Assembly (NCBI RefSeq): GCF_003600895.1
Contig: NZ_QYRP01000002.1
Coordinates: 2,108,001 to 2,172,000, forward strand
Direction: 5' to 3'
From: Nocardioides cavernaquae
GTDB lineage: Bacteria; Actinomycetota; Actinomycetes; Propionibacteriales; Nocardioidaceae
DNA: 64,000 nucleotides
The notes below the pieces were generated by a model. It saw nothing but the letters and a program-made list of their open reading frames with translations, made no database searches and was not told the DNA's origin. Position numbers and translations under genes: made by a program. Numbering within the stretch: position 1 is the stretch's first letter; each line of letters starts with the position of its first letter. Positions 53,266 to 62,669 of the stretch are shown here, piece after piece.

Positions 53266-53868
53266 TCAGCCCTGCTTCCAGAAGCCGGTCCAGCCGTGCC
53301 CGATCTCGGCCAGGAGGTTGCGGACGAGGGGAAGCGAGACACCGACGACGTTGTGGTGGCAACCCTCGATGCCGGTCACGAATGCCCCGCCGAGTCCGTC
53401 GACGGTGAAGGCACCTGCGACGTAGAGCGGTTCGCCGGTCGCGACGTACGCCGCGATCTCGGCGTCGGTGACATCCGCGAAGTGAACGATCGTGGAGGCG
53501 GTCTTCGAGACGGTCTTTCCGGTGACGGTGTCCGTGAGGGCGTGGCCGGTGTGCAGCACGCCGGAGCGCCCACGCATCGCCTGCCAGCGGTTGATCGCGT
53601 CGGCGGCGTCGTCGGGCTTGCCCAGGGCCTGGCCGTCGAGCTCGAGCACGGAGTCGCAGCCGAGCACGACAGCGCCCTCAGGGAGGTCGTCGCGGGCAAC
53701 GACCGCCGCGCACTTGAGCTGTGCGAGCTGGAGCGCGAGCTCGATCGGCGGAAGCCCGTCGAGCTGGTCCTCGTCCACGCCGCTGACGACCACCTGCGGG
53801 TCGATGCCCGCCTTGCGCAGGGTGGCGAGGCGAGCGGGGGAGGCGGAGGCGAGGACGAACGTGGTCAC
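53266..53868 (-). CDS. maf: Maf-type nucleoside triphosphate pyrophosphatase
   Basis: This 200-residue enzyme removes pyrophosphate from non-canonical or pyrimidine nucleotides and limits their use. Maf motifs are LASASPARLATLRKAG at the N-terminus and GCDSVLELDGQALGKP with RWQAMRGRSG. The GTG at 53868 is used. It lies convergent to the sigma/BNR genes (12 bases apart) and near the acyl-CoA carboxylase genes, an order common in Nocardioides relatives. Confidence 0.93.
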   Translation of the reverse strand: MTTFVLASASPARLATLRKAGIDPQVVVSGVDEDQLDGLPPIELALQLAQLKCAAVVARDDLPEGAVVLGCDSVLELDGQALGKPDDAADAINRWQAMRGRSGVLHTGHALTDTVTGKTVSKTASTIVHFADVTDAEIAAYVATGEPLYVAGAFTVDGLGGAFVTGIEGCHHNVVGVSLPLVRNLLAEIGHGWTGFWKQG

Positions 53869-53914
53869 GGGGCCCGACCCTATCCGCGCGGCGGTGGCAA
53901 CGCTGCGTCGTACG

Positions 53915-54499
53915 TCAGTCGGGGTCGAGTGAGCGCAGGTGCTTCAGCACGGCCAGGCCGCGCGGGGAGAGCCGGTAGCCAGGACGCAGGCTCTCGGTGA
54001 GGCCCAGCTCCTTGAGCCGGCGGATGTCGGCCTTGAACGGCAGCTTCTCGCGTCCGATGCTCGCCGCGATCGTCTCGGCCAGCTCGGAGGGGCGCGAGGC
54101 AAGCAGCTCGAGGTGTTCGCGGGTCCACGGTCCGCGCTTGCTCCGCGCGTCCATCCCGGCGAGCTGGTCCACGAGGGCGTCGCGCTGCCTCGGGGTGAGG
54201 CGCGACTTCTCGCGCAGCGCCACCCGCTCGTCGGCTCCCGCCCAGCTGAGCCGGATCCGGTAGACGTCACCCGGCTTGCGCCCGAGCACCTCGAGCAGCC
54301 GGTCGAGCGTCATCCCGGCGCGCGCGGCCTCGGCCTCGGAGATGTCCTCCGGCTCGACGACGTCGACGGAGTCGAAGCGGATCACGCCGACCGAGGTCCG
54401 CTGCGTGCCGCCCGGCACGTGCATCCGCTTGTTCCAGCGGCGGAACGCGAGGTCGATCTCGCCGGCGACGACACCGTCGAGGACGGCACGGGGAAGCAT
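53915..54499 (-). CDS. ASCH/PUA-like RNA-binding-type protein
   Basis: This 194-residue protein begins with an ASCH-like domain: MLPRAVLDGVVAGEIDLAFR, VGVIRFDSVDVVEP and later YRIRLSWAGADERVALRE. The C-terminal part is helical, with TPRQRDALVDQLAGMD and GYRLSPRGLAVLKHL, resembling a winged helix. ASCH domains bind nucleic acids or act as coactivators; the role here is unknown. The ATG at 54499 starts the domain; in-frame codons upstream to 54571 cover an inverted repeat and are not used. Confidence 0.7.
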   Translation of the reverse strand: MLPRAVLDGVVAGEIDLAFRRWNKRMHVPGGTQRTSVGVIRFDSVDVVEPEDISEAEAARAGMTLDRLLEVLGRKPGDVYRIRLSWAGADERVALREKSRLTPRQRDALVDQLAGMDARSKRGPWTREHLELLASRPSELAETIAASIGREKLPFKADIRRLKELGLTESLRPGYRLSPRGLAVLKHLRSLDPD

Positions 54500-54553
54500 C
54501 ACCCGCCCAGTCTGCACGCTGAGTCTGCCTGCGCGGGATGCCCGCCCGAAATG

Positions 54554-54612
54554 GCAACTGGTCTTGATCAACAGCCGGAGGACCGGAAAACCTGCCGTTC
54601 AAGACCAGTTGC
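54554..54612. terminator. 14-bp inverted repeat with 31-base loop
   Basis: GCAACTGGTCTTGA (54554-54567) is the exact reverse complement of 54599-54612. It lies just past the end of the leftward carboxylase operon and before the ASCH gene, so it may end that transcript. The long loop and lack of a T-run are atypical; the layout resembles the 9913-9972 repeat, though the sequences differ. Confidence 0.45.
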
Positions 54613-54621
54613 GAGGGCGGA

Positions 54622-54876
54622 TCAGCGGGGGAGCGAGCTGGCCTTCCAACCACCCAGGCCGTGCGGGCGCGTGACCCGGGCCTTGCGCGCGTTGGCGCTC
54701 CACTGCGACACCGGACGCTTGGCCGGAGCAGCCTCGCCCGAGCCGATCGCGGAGAAGACCGCCACGATGGCAGCGATCTCCTCCGGGGTCGCGTTGGCGT
54801 TGACGACCTTCAGCAGGGGCTGCTGCGGGGCGGCCTCGGCCTCAGGGGTCTCGTTGGTGCCCGATTCGCTGGCCAT
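54622..54876 (-). CDS. accE: Acyl-CoA carboxylase epsilon subunit
   Basis: This 84-residue small subunit is found only in actinobacteria and stabilises the alpha-beta complex. The family core is LKVVNANATPEEIAAIVAVF, followed by SQWSANARKARV and a C-terminal GGWKASSLPR. The ATG at 54876 overlaps the beta-subunit stop by one base (TGATG), so the two are translated together. Confidence 0.93.
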   Translation of the reverse strand: MASESGTNETPEAEAAPQQPLLKVVNANATPEEIAAIVAVFSAIGSGEAAPAKRPVSQWSANARKARVTRPHGLGGWKASSLPR

Positions 54877-56489
54877 CAGAGGGGGATGTTCCCGTGCTTC
54901 TTCGGCAGGGTGTCGACGCGCTTGCCCTTGAGCAGACGCAGCGCCTTGACGACCTCGGCGCGGGTCGTCGAGGGCTTGATGACCGCGTCGACATAGCCAC
55001 GCTCGGCGGCGATGTAGGGGTTGGCCAGCGTGGTCTCGTACTCGTCGATCAGCTCGGCGCGACGGGCCTCGACCTGCTCGACGGACGCACCCGAGTCAGC
55101 CAGCGCCGCGAGCTCGCGGCGGTGGATGATGTTGGCCGCGCCCTGGGCGCCCATGACCGCGATCTGCGAGGTCGGCCACGCCAGGTTGACGTCGGCACCG
55201 AGGTGCTTGGAGCCCATGACGTCGTAGGCACCGCCGTAGGCCTTGCGGGTGATGATCGTGACCAGCGGGACCGTCGCCTCGGCATAGGCGTAGAGCAGCT
55301 TCGCGCCGCGTCGGATGATGCCGGTGTGCTCCTGGTCGGTGCCCGGCAGGAAGCCCGGGACGTCGACGAAGGTCAGCACCGGCACGTTGAACGCGTCGCA
55401 GGTGCGCACGAAGCGGGCGGCCTTCTCGGAGGCGTCGATGTCCAGGCATCCGGCGAACTGCATCGGCTGGTTGGCGACGACACCGACAGGCGAGCCCTCG
55501 ACACGGCCGAAGCCGACGATCAGGTTCGGGGCGAAGAGCTCCTGGACCTCGAGGAAGTCCTCGTCGTCCACGATCGCCTCGATGACCTTGTGCATGTCAT
55601 AGGGCTGGTTCGCGCCGTCGGGGATGATCGTGTCGAGCGACAGGTCGAGCTCCGTCGGCTCGAGGTCCGCGACCTCGTCGTACGTCGGGAGCTCGTCGAG
55701 GTTGTTCTGCGGGAGGTGCGCGAGCAGACCCTTGACGTACTCGATCGCGTCTTCCTCGTCGGCGGCCATGTGGTGGGCCGAGCCGGACTTGGAGTTGTGC
55801 GCGCGAGCGCCGCCCAGGTCCTCCATCGAGATGTCCTCGCCGGTGACGGTCTTGATGACGTCAGGTCCGGTGATGAACATCGCGGAGGTCTGGTCGACCA
55901 TGACGACGAAGTCGGTGAGGGCCGGCGAGTAGACGTGGCCTCCGGCGCAGTTGCCCATGATCAGGGAGATCTGCGGGATGACACCCGAGGCGCGGACGTT
56001 GCGCTTGAAGATCTCGCCGTACAGGCCGAGCGAGACGACGCCCTCCTGGATGCGCGCGCCGGCGCCCTCGTTGATGCCGACGATCGGGGAGCCGGTCTTG
56101 ATCGCGAGGTCCATGACCTTGCAGATCTTCTCGCCGTAGACCTCACCCAGCGACCCGCCGAAGACGGTGAAGTCCTGGGAGAACGCGCAGACCTGGCGGC
56201 CGTCGACCGTGCCGTAGCCGGTGACGACGCCGTCGCCGTAGGGGCGGGTCTTCTCCAGGCCGAACGCGACCGAGCGGTGGCGGGCGAACTCGTCGAGCTC
56301 GACGAAGGAACCTTCGTCGAAGAGCAGCTCGATCCGCTCGCGGGCGGTCTTGCGGCCCTTGGCGTGCTGCTTCTCCTGCGCCTTCGCGGCCGGAGCGTGC
56401 ACGGCTTCGTCGGTGCGTCGCTCCAGGTCGGCGAGCTTGCCGGCGGTCGTGTGGAGATCGATCTCGGGGATCGACTCGGCTGCAGTCAT
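54876..56489 (-). CDS. accD: Acyl-CoA carboxylase beta subunit (carboxyltransferase)
   Basis: This 537-residue carboxyltransferase moves CO2 from biotin to acetyl- or propionyl-CoA. Crotonase-like halves are seen: [36 protein letters not shown], and in the C-half [19 protein letters not shown] and [16 protein letters not shown]. The length and Asp-rich pocket fit AccD5/PccB-type proteins. GAGGAGG lies upstream of the ATG at 56489. It is divergent from birA, which supplies the biotin attachment for its alpha partner. Confidence 0.95.
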   Translation of the reverse strand: MTAAESIPEIDLHTTAGKLADLERRTDEAVHAPAAKAQEKQHAKGRKTARERIELLFDEGSFVELDEFARHRSVAFGLEKTRPYGDGVVTGYGTVDGRQVCAFSQDFTVFGGSLGEVYGEKICKVMDLAIKTGSPIVGINEGAGARIQEGVVSLGLYGEIFKRNVRASGVIPQISLIMGNCAGGHVYSPALTDFVVMVDQTSAMFITGPDVIKTVTGEDISMEDLGGARAHNSKSGSAHHMAADEEDAIEYVKGLLAHLPQNNLDELPTYDEVADLEPTELDLSLDTIIPDGANQPYDMHKVIEAIVDDEDFLEVQELFAPNLIVGFGRVEGSPVGVVANQPMQFAGCLDIDASEKAARFVRTCDAFNVPVLTFVDVPGFLPGTDQEHTGIIRRGAKLLYAYAEATVPLVTIITRKAYGGAYDVMGSKHLGADVNLAWPTSQIAVMGAQGAANIIHRRELAALADSGASVEQVEARRAELIDEYETTLANPYIAAERGYVDAVIKPSTTRAEVVKALRLLKGKRVDTLPKKHGNIPL

Positions 56490-56533
56490 GGGGGTCTGGC
56501 CTCCTCTTGGTGTGCTGCGCCAATCTAGTGCCC

Positions 56534-57322
56534 ATGACGTCTTCCGCGGACCTTCGCCCACCTCTTGATCCCAGTCGACTTCCTCACACGGTCGAGATCG
56601 TCGATGAGGCGGGATCGACCAACGCCCTCGTCGCCGAGCGCGCCCGGGGAGGCGCCGATGCCGGTCTGGTGATCGTCGCCGAGCACCAGACCGCCGGCCG
56701 CGGCCGCCTCGACCGCTCGTGGGAAGTGCCGCCCCGCGCAGCGCTGACGTTCTCGGTGCTGGTCCGGCCGACCGTGGAGCCCGCTGCCTGGCCCTGGCTC
56801 CCGCTCCTCACCGGGTACGCCGTCCACGCGGCGCTCGCGGACCGTGCCGAGGGCATCGGCCTGAAGTGGCCCAACGACCTTCTCGTCGACAGCCCGAAGG
56901 GGCCGCTGAAGCTCGGCGGGATCCTGGTCGAGCGCGTCGAGACCCCGACCGGTCCGGCCGCCGTCCTGGGCATCGGCATCAACGTCCACCAGACCCAGTC
57001 CGAGCTGCCGATCCCGGAGGCCGTGAGCCTCGAGCAGCTGGTGGAGGGTGTCCCGGACCGCACCGAGCTCCTGTCGGTGATCCTCGGGTCGCTCGACGCG
57101 CTGATGCCGCTGCTCGAGGACACCGAGAGCCTCCGTCGTGCCTACGCCGGCGAGTGCCTCACCCTGGGCAAGGAGGTCCGGGTCGACGTGCCGGCGGGGG
57201 AGCCGGTGACAGGCACCGCGATCGACCTCGACGCGGGCGGCCGTCTCGTCGTCCAGACCGCCAGCGGCGAGGTGGCTGTCGGCGCGGGAGACGTGATCCA
57301 CGTCCGATCCACGGAAGGCTGA
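56534..57322 (+). CDS. birA: Biotin-acetyl-CoA carboxylase ligase
   Basis: This 262-residue ligase makes biotinyl-AMP and attaches biotin to the BCCP lysine. Motifs are [15 protein letters not shown] (biotin/ATP loop), [10 protein letters not shown] and [11 protein letters not shown], with a C-terminal SH3-like domain. No N-terminal DNA-binding domain is present, so it does not act as a repressor. The ATG at 56534 follows the divergent accD promoter without a clear ribosome site, suggesting a leaderless mRNA. It leads a rightward run to purE. Confidence 0.95.
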   Translation: MTSSADLRPPLDPSRLPHTVEIVDEAGSTNALVAERARGGADAGLVIVAEHQTAGRGRLDRSWEVPPRAALTFSVLVRPTVEPAAWPWLPLLTGYAVHAALADRAEGIGLKWPNDLLVDSPKGPLKLGGILVERVETPTGPAAVLGIGINVHQTQSELPIPEAVSLEQLVEGVPDRTELLSVILGSLDALMPLLEDTESLRRAYAGECLTLGKEVRVDVPAGEPVTGTAIDLDAGGRLVVQTASGEVAVGAGDVIHVRSTEG

Positions 57323-57326
57323 GCCC

Positions 57327-57845
57327 GTGCCCACCTTCCCTGCCCGGCTCCTGAGCGACGGCGAGCGCATCGTCGTCTCCACCCGCACCCACCCCAAGGC
57401 GCTGGTCCTTCCGGCGCTGGTCCTCGTGGTCACGCTGGGAGCCGCCGGCTGGCTGACGACTCTCGGCAGCGGCGACGCGGGCAAGGTGCTGCACTGGGTC
57501 GTCTGGCTCGTCGCCGCAGCCGTCCTCGTGTGGTGGGTGCTGGTCCCGCTCGTGTCCTGGCTGACCACGACCTACACCTTCACCAGCCGCCGCTTCATCA
57601 AGCGCTCCGGCTTCATCGCCAAGATGGGCCGCACGATCCCGCTCAACCGGATCAGCGGCGTCGACTTCGAGATCGGGGTCGTCGACCGGCTCTTCGGCTG
57701 CGGCACGCTGGTGGTGAGCGATGCCAGCGAGCAGGGTCGCGTCGAGCTGCACGACATCCCGCGGGTCGAGCAGGTCCAGCTGCTGGTCTCCGACGAGCTG
57801 CACCGCCTGGCGGGCGGCGACGACCGCAACGACGACGGCAGCTGA
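57327..57845 (+). CDS. Bacterial PH-domain membrane protein (DUF304-like)
   Basis: This 172-residue membrane protein has two adjacent hydrophobic helices (about residues 27-45 and 57-80) followed by a bPH2 fold with TTTYTFTSRRFIKRSGFIAK and INRISGVD-like LNRISGVDFEIG. Its role is unknown; relatives may bind lipids or proteins at the membrane. The GTG start is five bases after the birA stop, and the cyclase ATG follows two bases after its stop, so all three are co-transcribed. Confidence 0.88.
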   Translation: MPTFPARLLSDGERIVVSTRTHPKALVLPALVLVVTLGAAGWLTTLGSGDAGKVLHWVVWLVAAAVLVWWVLVPLVSWLTTTYTFTSRRFIKRSGFIAKMGRTIPLNRISGVDFEIGVVDRLFGCGTLVVSDASEQGRVELHDIPRVEQVQLLVSDELHRLAGGDDRNDDGS

Positions 57846-57846
57846 C

Positions 57847-58875
57847 ATGCCTCTGCCCCGCGACGAACATGCCCTGGACCGGATCGTGCTCGGCGGCGAT
57901 CCGGTGGTCTCGGCGCGCGAGCTCGCGGAGTCGCTCGGCATGCCCCTCGACGAGCTGCGGCGCATCTGGCGGACGCTCGGCTTCCCCGAGGCGGACCCCG
58001 ACGTCCTGTCCTTCACGGACACGGACGCGAGCGCCCTCGGCCTGATCAAGATGGTCCTCGACTCCGGGCTCATCGAGCGTGACGCCGTCATCGGGGTGAT
58101 CCGCTCGCTCGGGCAGACGATGGCGCGCCTGGCCGACTGGGACGTCACCACGCTGGCGCCTCGGGCCGAGCCGGGGGAGTCCGCCGAGGAGCTCGCCGGC
58201 CGGCGGCTGGCCCGGGCACGCCAGATCCTCGACGAGTTCGGGACCATCCGCGACAGCCTGCTGGTCTATGCCTACCGCCGGCACATCACTGCGGCGATCG
58301 CCCGGATCCTCGTCGTGGACGAGCCCGTCGCGGACGCCGCGGGCTCGGCGGACAGCCTCATCGACGTGCTCGGGGCCGAGTCGATCCGCGCCGCCGACGT
58401 GACCGTGGGGTTCGCGGACCTGGTCGGTTTCACTGCGCTCTCCAACGAGCTCGGTGAGGACCGCATCGGAGACCTGGTCGAGATCTTCGAGTCCCGGTGC
58501 CATGACGTGGTGACGGTCTCGGGCGGCAGGCTGATCAAGAGCCTGGGCGACTCGGTGCTCTTCGTGGCCGAGAGCCCCGAGGTCGCCATGGACATCGCCG
58601 ACGGCATCGTGAAGATGATCGGCCGCGACGAGCGCATGCCCGATGTCCGCATCGGCATGGCGTCCGGGCCGGTCTCGACGCGCCTCGGCGATGTCTTCGG
58701 GCCCGCGGTCAACATGGCTGCGCGGCTGACCGCGGTCGCGCGTCGCAACCGGATCATCATCGACGACCGCACCGCGGAGCTGCTGCCCCAGGAGCACTTC
58801 GAGGTACGCCGCCTCCCGGCGCGGCCACTGCGCGGATTCGGACTCGTGGAGCCGGTGACCGTCCGTCGTCTGTAG
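57847..58875 (+). CDS. Class III adenylate cyclase
   Basis: This is a 342-residue cytosolic protein with an N-terminal helical regulatory region (1-180) and a class III cyclase domain (185-342). Metal ligands D191 (VGFADLVGF) and D235 (LIKSLGDSVLF), the adenine-selecting K231 and D282, and the transition-state N289 and R293 (GPAVNMAARL) are all present, so it should make cAMP. No membrane or receiver domain is visible. It is co-transcribed with a PH-domain membrane protein, which may recruit it. Confidence 0.92.
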   Translation: MPLPRDEHALDRIVLGGDPVVSARELAESLGMPLDELRRIWRTLGFPEADPDVLSFTDTDASALGLIKMVLDSGLIERDAVIGVIRSLGQTMARLADWDVTTLAPRAEPGESAEELAGRRLARARQILDEFGTIRDSLLVYAYRRHITAAIARILVVDEPVADAAGSADSLIDVLGAESIRAADVTVGFADLVGFTALSNELGEDRIGDLVEIFESRCHDVVTVSGGRLIKSLGDSVLFVAESPEVAMDIADGIVKMIGRDERMPDVRIGMASGPVSTRLGDVFGPAVNMAARLTAVARRNRIIIDDRTAELLPQEHFEVRRLPARPLRGFGLVEPVTVRRL

Positions 58876-58885
58876 GGTTTCCTGC

Positions 58886-60043
58886 GTGTCCGCAGCTGCC
58901 CCCACCCTCGCGATCATCGGTGGCGGCCAGCTGGCCCGGATGATGGCGGCTCCCGCGCTCAACCTGGGCCTGCCGCTCCGGCTCCTTGCCGAGGCACCCG
59001 GCGTGAGCGCTGCCCAGGTGATCCCGGACCAGGTGGTCGGCGACTACCGCGACCTCGACACCCTCCTTGCGGTGACCGAAGGCTGCTCCGTGGTCACCTT
59101 CGACCACGAGCACGTCCCGACCGAGCACCTGCACGCGCTCGAGGCCGCCGGCCACACCCCGCGCCCCGGCCCGGCGGCGCTGCTCTACGCCCAGGACAAG
59201 GGCGAGATGCGTGCGCGGCTCACCGCGATGGGCGTGCCCTGCCCGAGGTTCTCCCTCGTGTCCTCGGTCGAGGAGGTGGAGGCTTTCGGCTTCCCCTGTG
59301 TCCTCAAGACCACCCGCGGTGGCTACGACGGCAAGGGCGTCTGGGTCGTGCGCTCGTCCGCCGGTGCCGTGGAGGCCTTCGAGGTCGCGCAGAGGACCGG
59401 CGTGCGGATCCTCGCCGAGGAGCTCGTCGACTTCCGGCGTGAGCTGTCGGCGATCATCGCCCGGTCGCCGAGCGGCCAGGCCGCGGCGTACCCGGTGGTG
59501 GCGACGACCCAGCGCGACGGCATCTGTCACGAGGTGGTGGCTCCCGCGCCCGACCTCGACCCGGCGCTCGCGATGCAGGCCCAGGAGGCCGCGCTGCGGA
59601 TCGCCAAGGAGCTCGATGTCACCGGCGTGATGGCGGTCGAGCTCTTCGAGACCAACGACGGCCGGATCCTCGTCAACGAGCTCGCGATGCGCCCGCACAA
59701 CACCGGCCACTGGACCCAGGACGGCGCGGTCACCAGCCAGTTTGAAAATCATCTCCGGGCGGTCATGGATCTCCCGCTGGGCTCACCCGAGCCGCGCCAG
59801 CCCTGGACCGTCATGGTCAACATCCTTGGGGGTGACCCCGAAGCAGGGCACCTCTACGACGGCTATCCGCACGCCTTCGCGCGCGACCCGAAGCTGCGGG
59901 TCCATCTCTACGGCAAGGACATCCGTCCGGGTCGCAAGGTCGGTCACGTCAACACCTATGGCGACGACCTCGACGACTGCCTGGAGCGCGCCCGCCACGC
60001 GGCGGCCTGGTTCGCGGGCGACCTCGGCAACGACTCCGACTGA
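58886..60043 (+). CDS. purK: N5-carboxyaminoimidazole ribonucleotide synthase
   Basis: This 385-residue ATP-grasp enzyme carboxylates AIR in de novo purine synthesis. Motifs are [20 protein letters not shown] at the N-terminus, [15 protein letters not shown] (ATP-grasp) and [18 protein letters not shown]. The GTG at 58886 lies 11 bases past the cyclase stop. It acts with PurE, encoded next. The same genome region degrades purines from 24 kb, so synthesis and catabolism are kept apart by separate promoters. Confidence 0.96.
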   Translation: MSAAAPTLAIIGGGQLARMMAAPALNLGLPLRLLAEAPGVSAAQVIPDQVVGDYRDLDTLLAVTEGCSVVTFDHEHVPTEHLHALEAAGHTPRPGPAALLYAQDKGEMRARLTAMGVPCPRFSLVSSVEEVEAFGFPCVLKTTRGGYDGKGVWVVRSSAGAVEAFEVAQRTGVRILAEELVDFRRELSAIIARSPSGQAAAYPVVATTQRDGICHEVVAPAPDLDPALAMQAQEAALRIAKELDVTGVMAVELFETNDGRILVNELAMRPHNTGHWTQDGAVTSQFENHLRAVMDLPLGSPEPRQPWTVMVNILGGDPEAGHLYDGYPHAFARDPKLRVHLYGKDIRPGRKVGHVNTYGDDLDDCLERARHAAAWFAGDLGNDSD

Positions 60044-60063
60044 ACTCTGGAAGAGTGACTGAC

Positions 60064-60591
60064 ATGAGCGAGCAGCAGAGCCCCCTGGTCGGCATCGTGA
60101 TGGGTTCGGACTCCGACTGGCCCACCATGCAGGCCGCGGCAGACATCCTCACCGAGTTCGGCATCCCGTGGGAGGCCGACGTCGTCTCCGCCCACCGCAT
60201 GCCGGTCGAGATGGTCGAGTACGGCCGCGAGGCCGCGCGCCGTGGCCTCAAGGCGATCATCGCGGGAGCCGGCGGTGCCGCTCACCTGCCCGGCATGCTC
60301 GCCTCGCTCACGCCGCTCCCGGTCATCGGCGTGCCGGTGCCGCTGAAGTACCTCGACGGCATGGACTCTCTGCTCTCCATCGTGCAGATGCCCGCCGGCA
60401 TCCCGGTCGCCACCGTCGCGATCGGCAACGCCAAGAACGCCGGCATCCTCGCCGCGCGCATCCTCGGCACCTCCGACGCCGCGCTCCAGACCCGCCTCGA
60501 GGAGTACGCCGAGGGGCTGAGCGACCAGGCGCACGCCAAGGGCAAGGTCGTCCGCGATGCGAGCGCCGGCCGGCCGAAGCTCGGCTTCTGA
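60064..60591 (+). CDS. purE: N5-CAIR mutase
   Basis: This 175-residue mutase moves the carboxyl group from N5 to C4 in CAIR. The active-site stretch [20 protein letters not shown] and the SAHRMP segment are clear, with [13 protein letters not shown] following. GGAAGAG lies ahead of the ATG at 60064; a GTG at 60055 is possible. It ends 17 bases before the convergent TetR gene. Confidence 0.96.
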   Translation: MSEQQSPLVGIVMGSDSDWPTMQAAADILTEFGIPWEADVVSAHRMPVEMVEYGREAARRGLKAIIAGAGGAAHLPGMLASLTPLPVIGVPVPLKYLDGMDSLLSIVQMPAGIPVATVAIGNAKNAGILAARILGTSDAALQTRLEEYAEGLSDQAHAKGKVVRDASAGRPKLGF

Positions 60592-60607
60592 CGCCAGTCC
60601 TTTCGGA

Positions 60608-61297
60608 TCAGCTCTGGGGGGTCCCCTCGGGCGTGGGGCTCGCGAAGGCCTCGGGGGAGACCCCGCGCTCCTCGAGCATCGTGCGGAGCACCAGCCACAC
60701 CTGCCGTGCCAGCCGGTCGACGAGGGCTTCGCGCTCCTCGTCCCTGTGGTGCACCCACCACACGATGCTGGTGTCGACCATGCCCTTGAGGCCGGCGAAC
60801 ACCGCGTCGAGCGGCACGTCCTCGTAGCCCTCTTCCCTGAGGCGGCTCGCGGCGGCCTCGACCAGCTCCCCGAGGAAGTGGCTGCGTCCCGCGCGGCCGC
60901 GCTCCAGGTCGCGGGCCTTGCTGCGGTCCATCAGGAACAGGTAGAGGCCGGGGTTCTCCGCCGCCCATGCGACGGCCTGCTCGATGGGTGCCCGGGTCTT
61001 CTCCAGGATCGTGCCGTCGACGGAGAGGGCCGGCAGGACGCGCGCCTTGAGTGACGACGCGGCGTACCGGGCCGTTTCGAGCATGAGCTCGTCCTTGCTG
61101 GAGAAGTGCCGGTAGACGTGGGGGCGGGCGACTCCGGCGGCCGCTGCGACCTGGCCGGTGTCGGCGTTCACGCCGTGCTCCTCGATGGCGGCCGCGGCGG
61201 CCTGGATGATCCGCTCGCGCGCGGGAGCACGGTGACCGGCCTGGCTGCTCGCCCGGCGGGCCTTCGTGGTGTCCTCCCACTTCTGTGCACTGCTCAC
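60608..61297 (-). CDS. TetR-family repressor (fatty acid type)
   Basis: This 229-residue TetR repressor has the helix-turn-helix RIIQAAAAAIEEHGVNADTG with VAAAAGVARPHVYRHFSSKD. The C-terminal ligand domain is ~150 residues. The GTG at 61297 is used because TACGTT, a -10-like element, ends six bases before it (leaderless). It is divergent from an acyl-CoA dehydrogenase. The direct repeats and palindrome in the gap at 61341-61385 are its probable binding sites. Confidence 0.88.
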   Translation of the reverse strand: MSSAQKWEDTTKARRASSQAGHRAPARERIIQAAAAAIEEHGVNADTGQVAAAAGVARPHVYRHFSSKDELMLETARYAASSLKARVLPALSVDGTILEKTRAPIEQAVAWAAENPGLYLFLMDRSKARDLERGRAGRSHFLGELVEAAASRLREEGYEDVPLDAVFAGLKGMVDTSIVWWVHHRDEEREALVDRLARQVWLVLRTMLEERGVSPEAFASPTPEGTPQS

Positions 61298-61340
61298 GAC
61301 GCGAACGTAGCAGCGGGGACGGAATGTACCCATATCTGGA

Positions 61341-61385
61341 ACACCGCGTATCATCTTCAGCATCGAAGGGGTACACCGCGTACCC
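61341..61385. promoter_or_regulatory. Direct repeats and palindrome, TetR operator region
   Basis: ACACCGCGTA occurs at 61341-61350 and 61373-61382, 32 bases apart (about three helix turns). GGGTAC (61369-61374) pairs with GTACCC (61380-61385) around ACCGC. This sits between the divergent TetR and acyl-CoA dehydrogenase genes and would control both. TetR binding is inferred. Confidence 0.55.
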
Positions 61386-61417
61386 GCCTGAGCATCTTTC
61401 TCCCTGGAGGACTTCAC

Positions 61418-62587
61418 ATGGCCCGCCCCGTGTCCCGCTGGATGGATGAGGACCTCGCGGACTTCCGCGACCTCGCGCGCACCTTCTGCGAGAAGGAGAT
61501 CAAGCCCAACATCGAGAACTACATCAACAACAAGCAGGTCGACCGCGACCTGTGGAACCAGGCCGGCAAGGTCGGGCTGCTGTGTGCCTCGATCTCGGAG
61601 GAGTTCGGCGGCGGTGGCGGCACCTTCGCCCACGAGGCCGTCCTGATCGAGGAGCAGGCGTACGTCGGCGACTCGTCGTGGGGTGCTTCGCTGCACTCCG
61701 GCATCGTGGCCCACTACATCCAGGCCTACGGCACGCCCGAGCAGAAGAACGAGTGGCTTCCGAAGCTGGCCTCCGGCGAGGCCGTCGGCGCCATCGCGAT
61801 GACCGAGCCCGGCACCGGCTCGGACCTGCAGAACATCAAGACCAAGGCGATCCTCGACGGCGACGAGTACGTCGTGAACGGCGCGAAGACCTTCATCACC
61901 AACGGCGCCCAGGCCGACGTCGTCCTCGTCGTCGCGAAGACGAAGCCGGAAGAGGCTGCTGCGGGCATCTCGCTGCTCATCGTTCCCACGGCGACACCTG
62001 GTTTTGCTCGCGGTCGTGTGCTCGACAAGATCGGCATGAAGGGCCAGGACACCTCCGAGCTCTTCTTCGAGGACGTCCGGATCCCGGCGACCAACCTGCT
62101 CGGCACCGAAGAGGGTCAGGGCTTCATCCAGCTCATGCACCAGCTCCCGCAGGAGCGGCTCATCGTCGCGGTTTCCTGTGTTGCGGCCATGGAAGCGCTT
62201 CTCAACCTGACGTTGGAGTACACCGAGGCGCGCAACGCCTTCGGCAAGCCGATCGGCAAGTTCCAGAACACCAAGTTCAAGCTGGCGGAGATCGCCACCG
62301 AGGCCCGCGTGGCCCGCGCGTTCGTCGACGAGTGCGTCGAGGCGCACATCAAGGGCGAGCTCGACATCCCGACCGCGGCGATGGTCAAGCTCTGGACCTC
62401 CGAGCGCGCTCAGAAGGTCGCCGACATGTGCCTGCAGCTGCACGGCGGCTACGGATACATGAACGAGTACCCCGTCGCCCGTGCGTGGGCCGACCTGCGC
62501 ATCTCGCAGATCTACGCCGGCACCTCGGAGATCATGAAGGAGATCATCTCCCGCTTCCTGAAGTCGGGTGACGTGATCCCGCGCTGA
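61418..62587 (+). CDS. Acyl-CoA dehydrogenase (long-chain type)
   Basis: This 389-residue FAD enzyme of beta-oxidation contains EPGTGSDLQNIKTKA, GAKTFITNGAQADV and LQLHGGYGYMNEYPVARA. The usual C-terminal catalytic stretch YEGT is YAGTSEIMKEI, with Ala where short- and medium-chain enzymes have Glu. Long-chain and isovaleryl-type enzymes instead use a Glu in helix G; the QERL stretch near residue 245 could provide it. CTGGAGG is upstream of the ATG. Its promoter is shared with the TetR gene. Confidence 0.93.
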   Translation: MARPVSRWMDEDLADFRDLARTFCEKEIKPNIENYINNKQVDRDLWNQAGKVGLLCASISEEFGGGGGTFAHEAVLIEEQAYVGDSSWGASLHSGIVAHYIQAYGTPEQKNEWLPKLASGEAVGAIAMTEPGTGSDLQNIKTKAILDGDEYVVNGAKTFITNGAQADVVLVVAKTKPEEAAAGISLLIVPTATPGFARGRVLDKIGMKGQDTSELFFEDVRIPATNLLGTEEGQGFIQLMHQLPQERLIVAVSCVAAMEALLNLTLEYTEARNAFGKPIGKFQNTKFKLAEIATEARVARAFVDECVEAHIKGELDIPTAAMVKLWTSERAQKVADMCLQLHGGYGYMNEYPVARAWADLRISQIYAGTSEIMKEIISRFLKSGDVIPR

Positions 62588-62622
62588 CCGAGCGTGACGA
62601 GGCTGTCGGGACGACCGGCGGT

Positions 62623-62666
62623 ACGACGAGGGGCTGGCGCCTGTGTGCCGGCCCCTTTGTCGTCGT
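62623..62666. terminator. Terminator hairpin between convergent genes
   Basis: GGGGCTGGC (62630-62638) pairs with GCCGGCCCC (62647-62655) with one G-U. ACGACG and CGTCGT extend the stem, with TTTGT bulged on the right side. It lies between the rightward acyl-CoA dehydrogenase and the leftward TetR gene and could serve both. Confidence 0.65.
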
Positions 62667-62669
62667 GTC

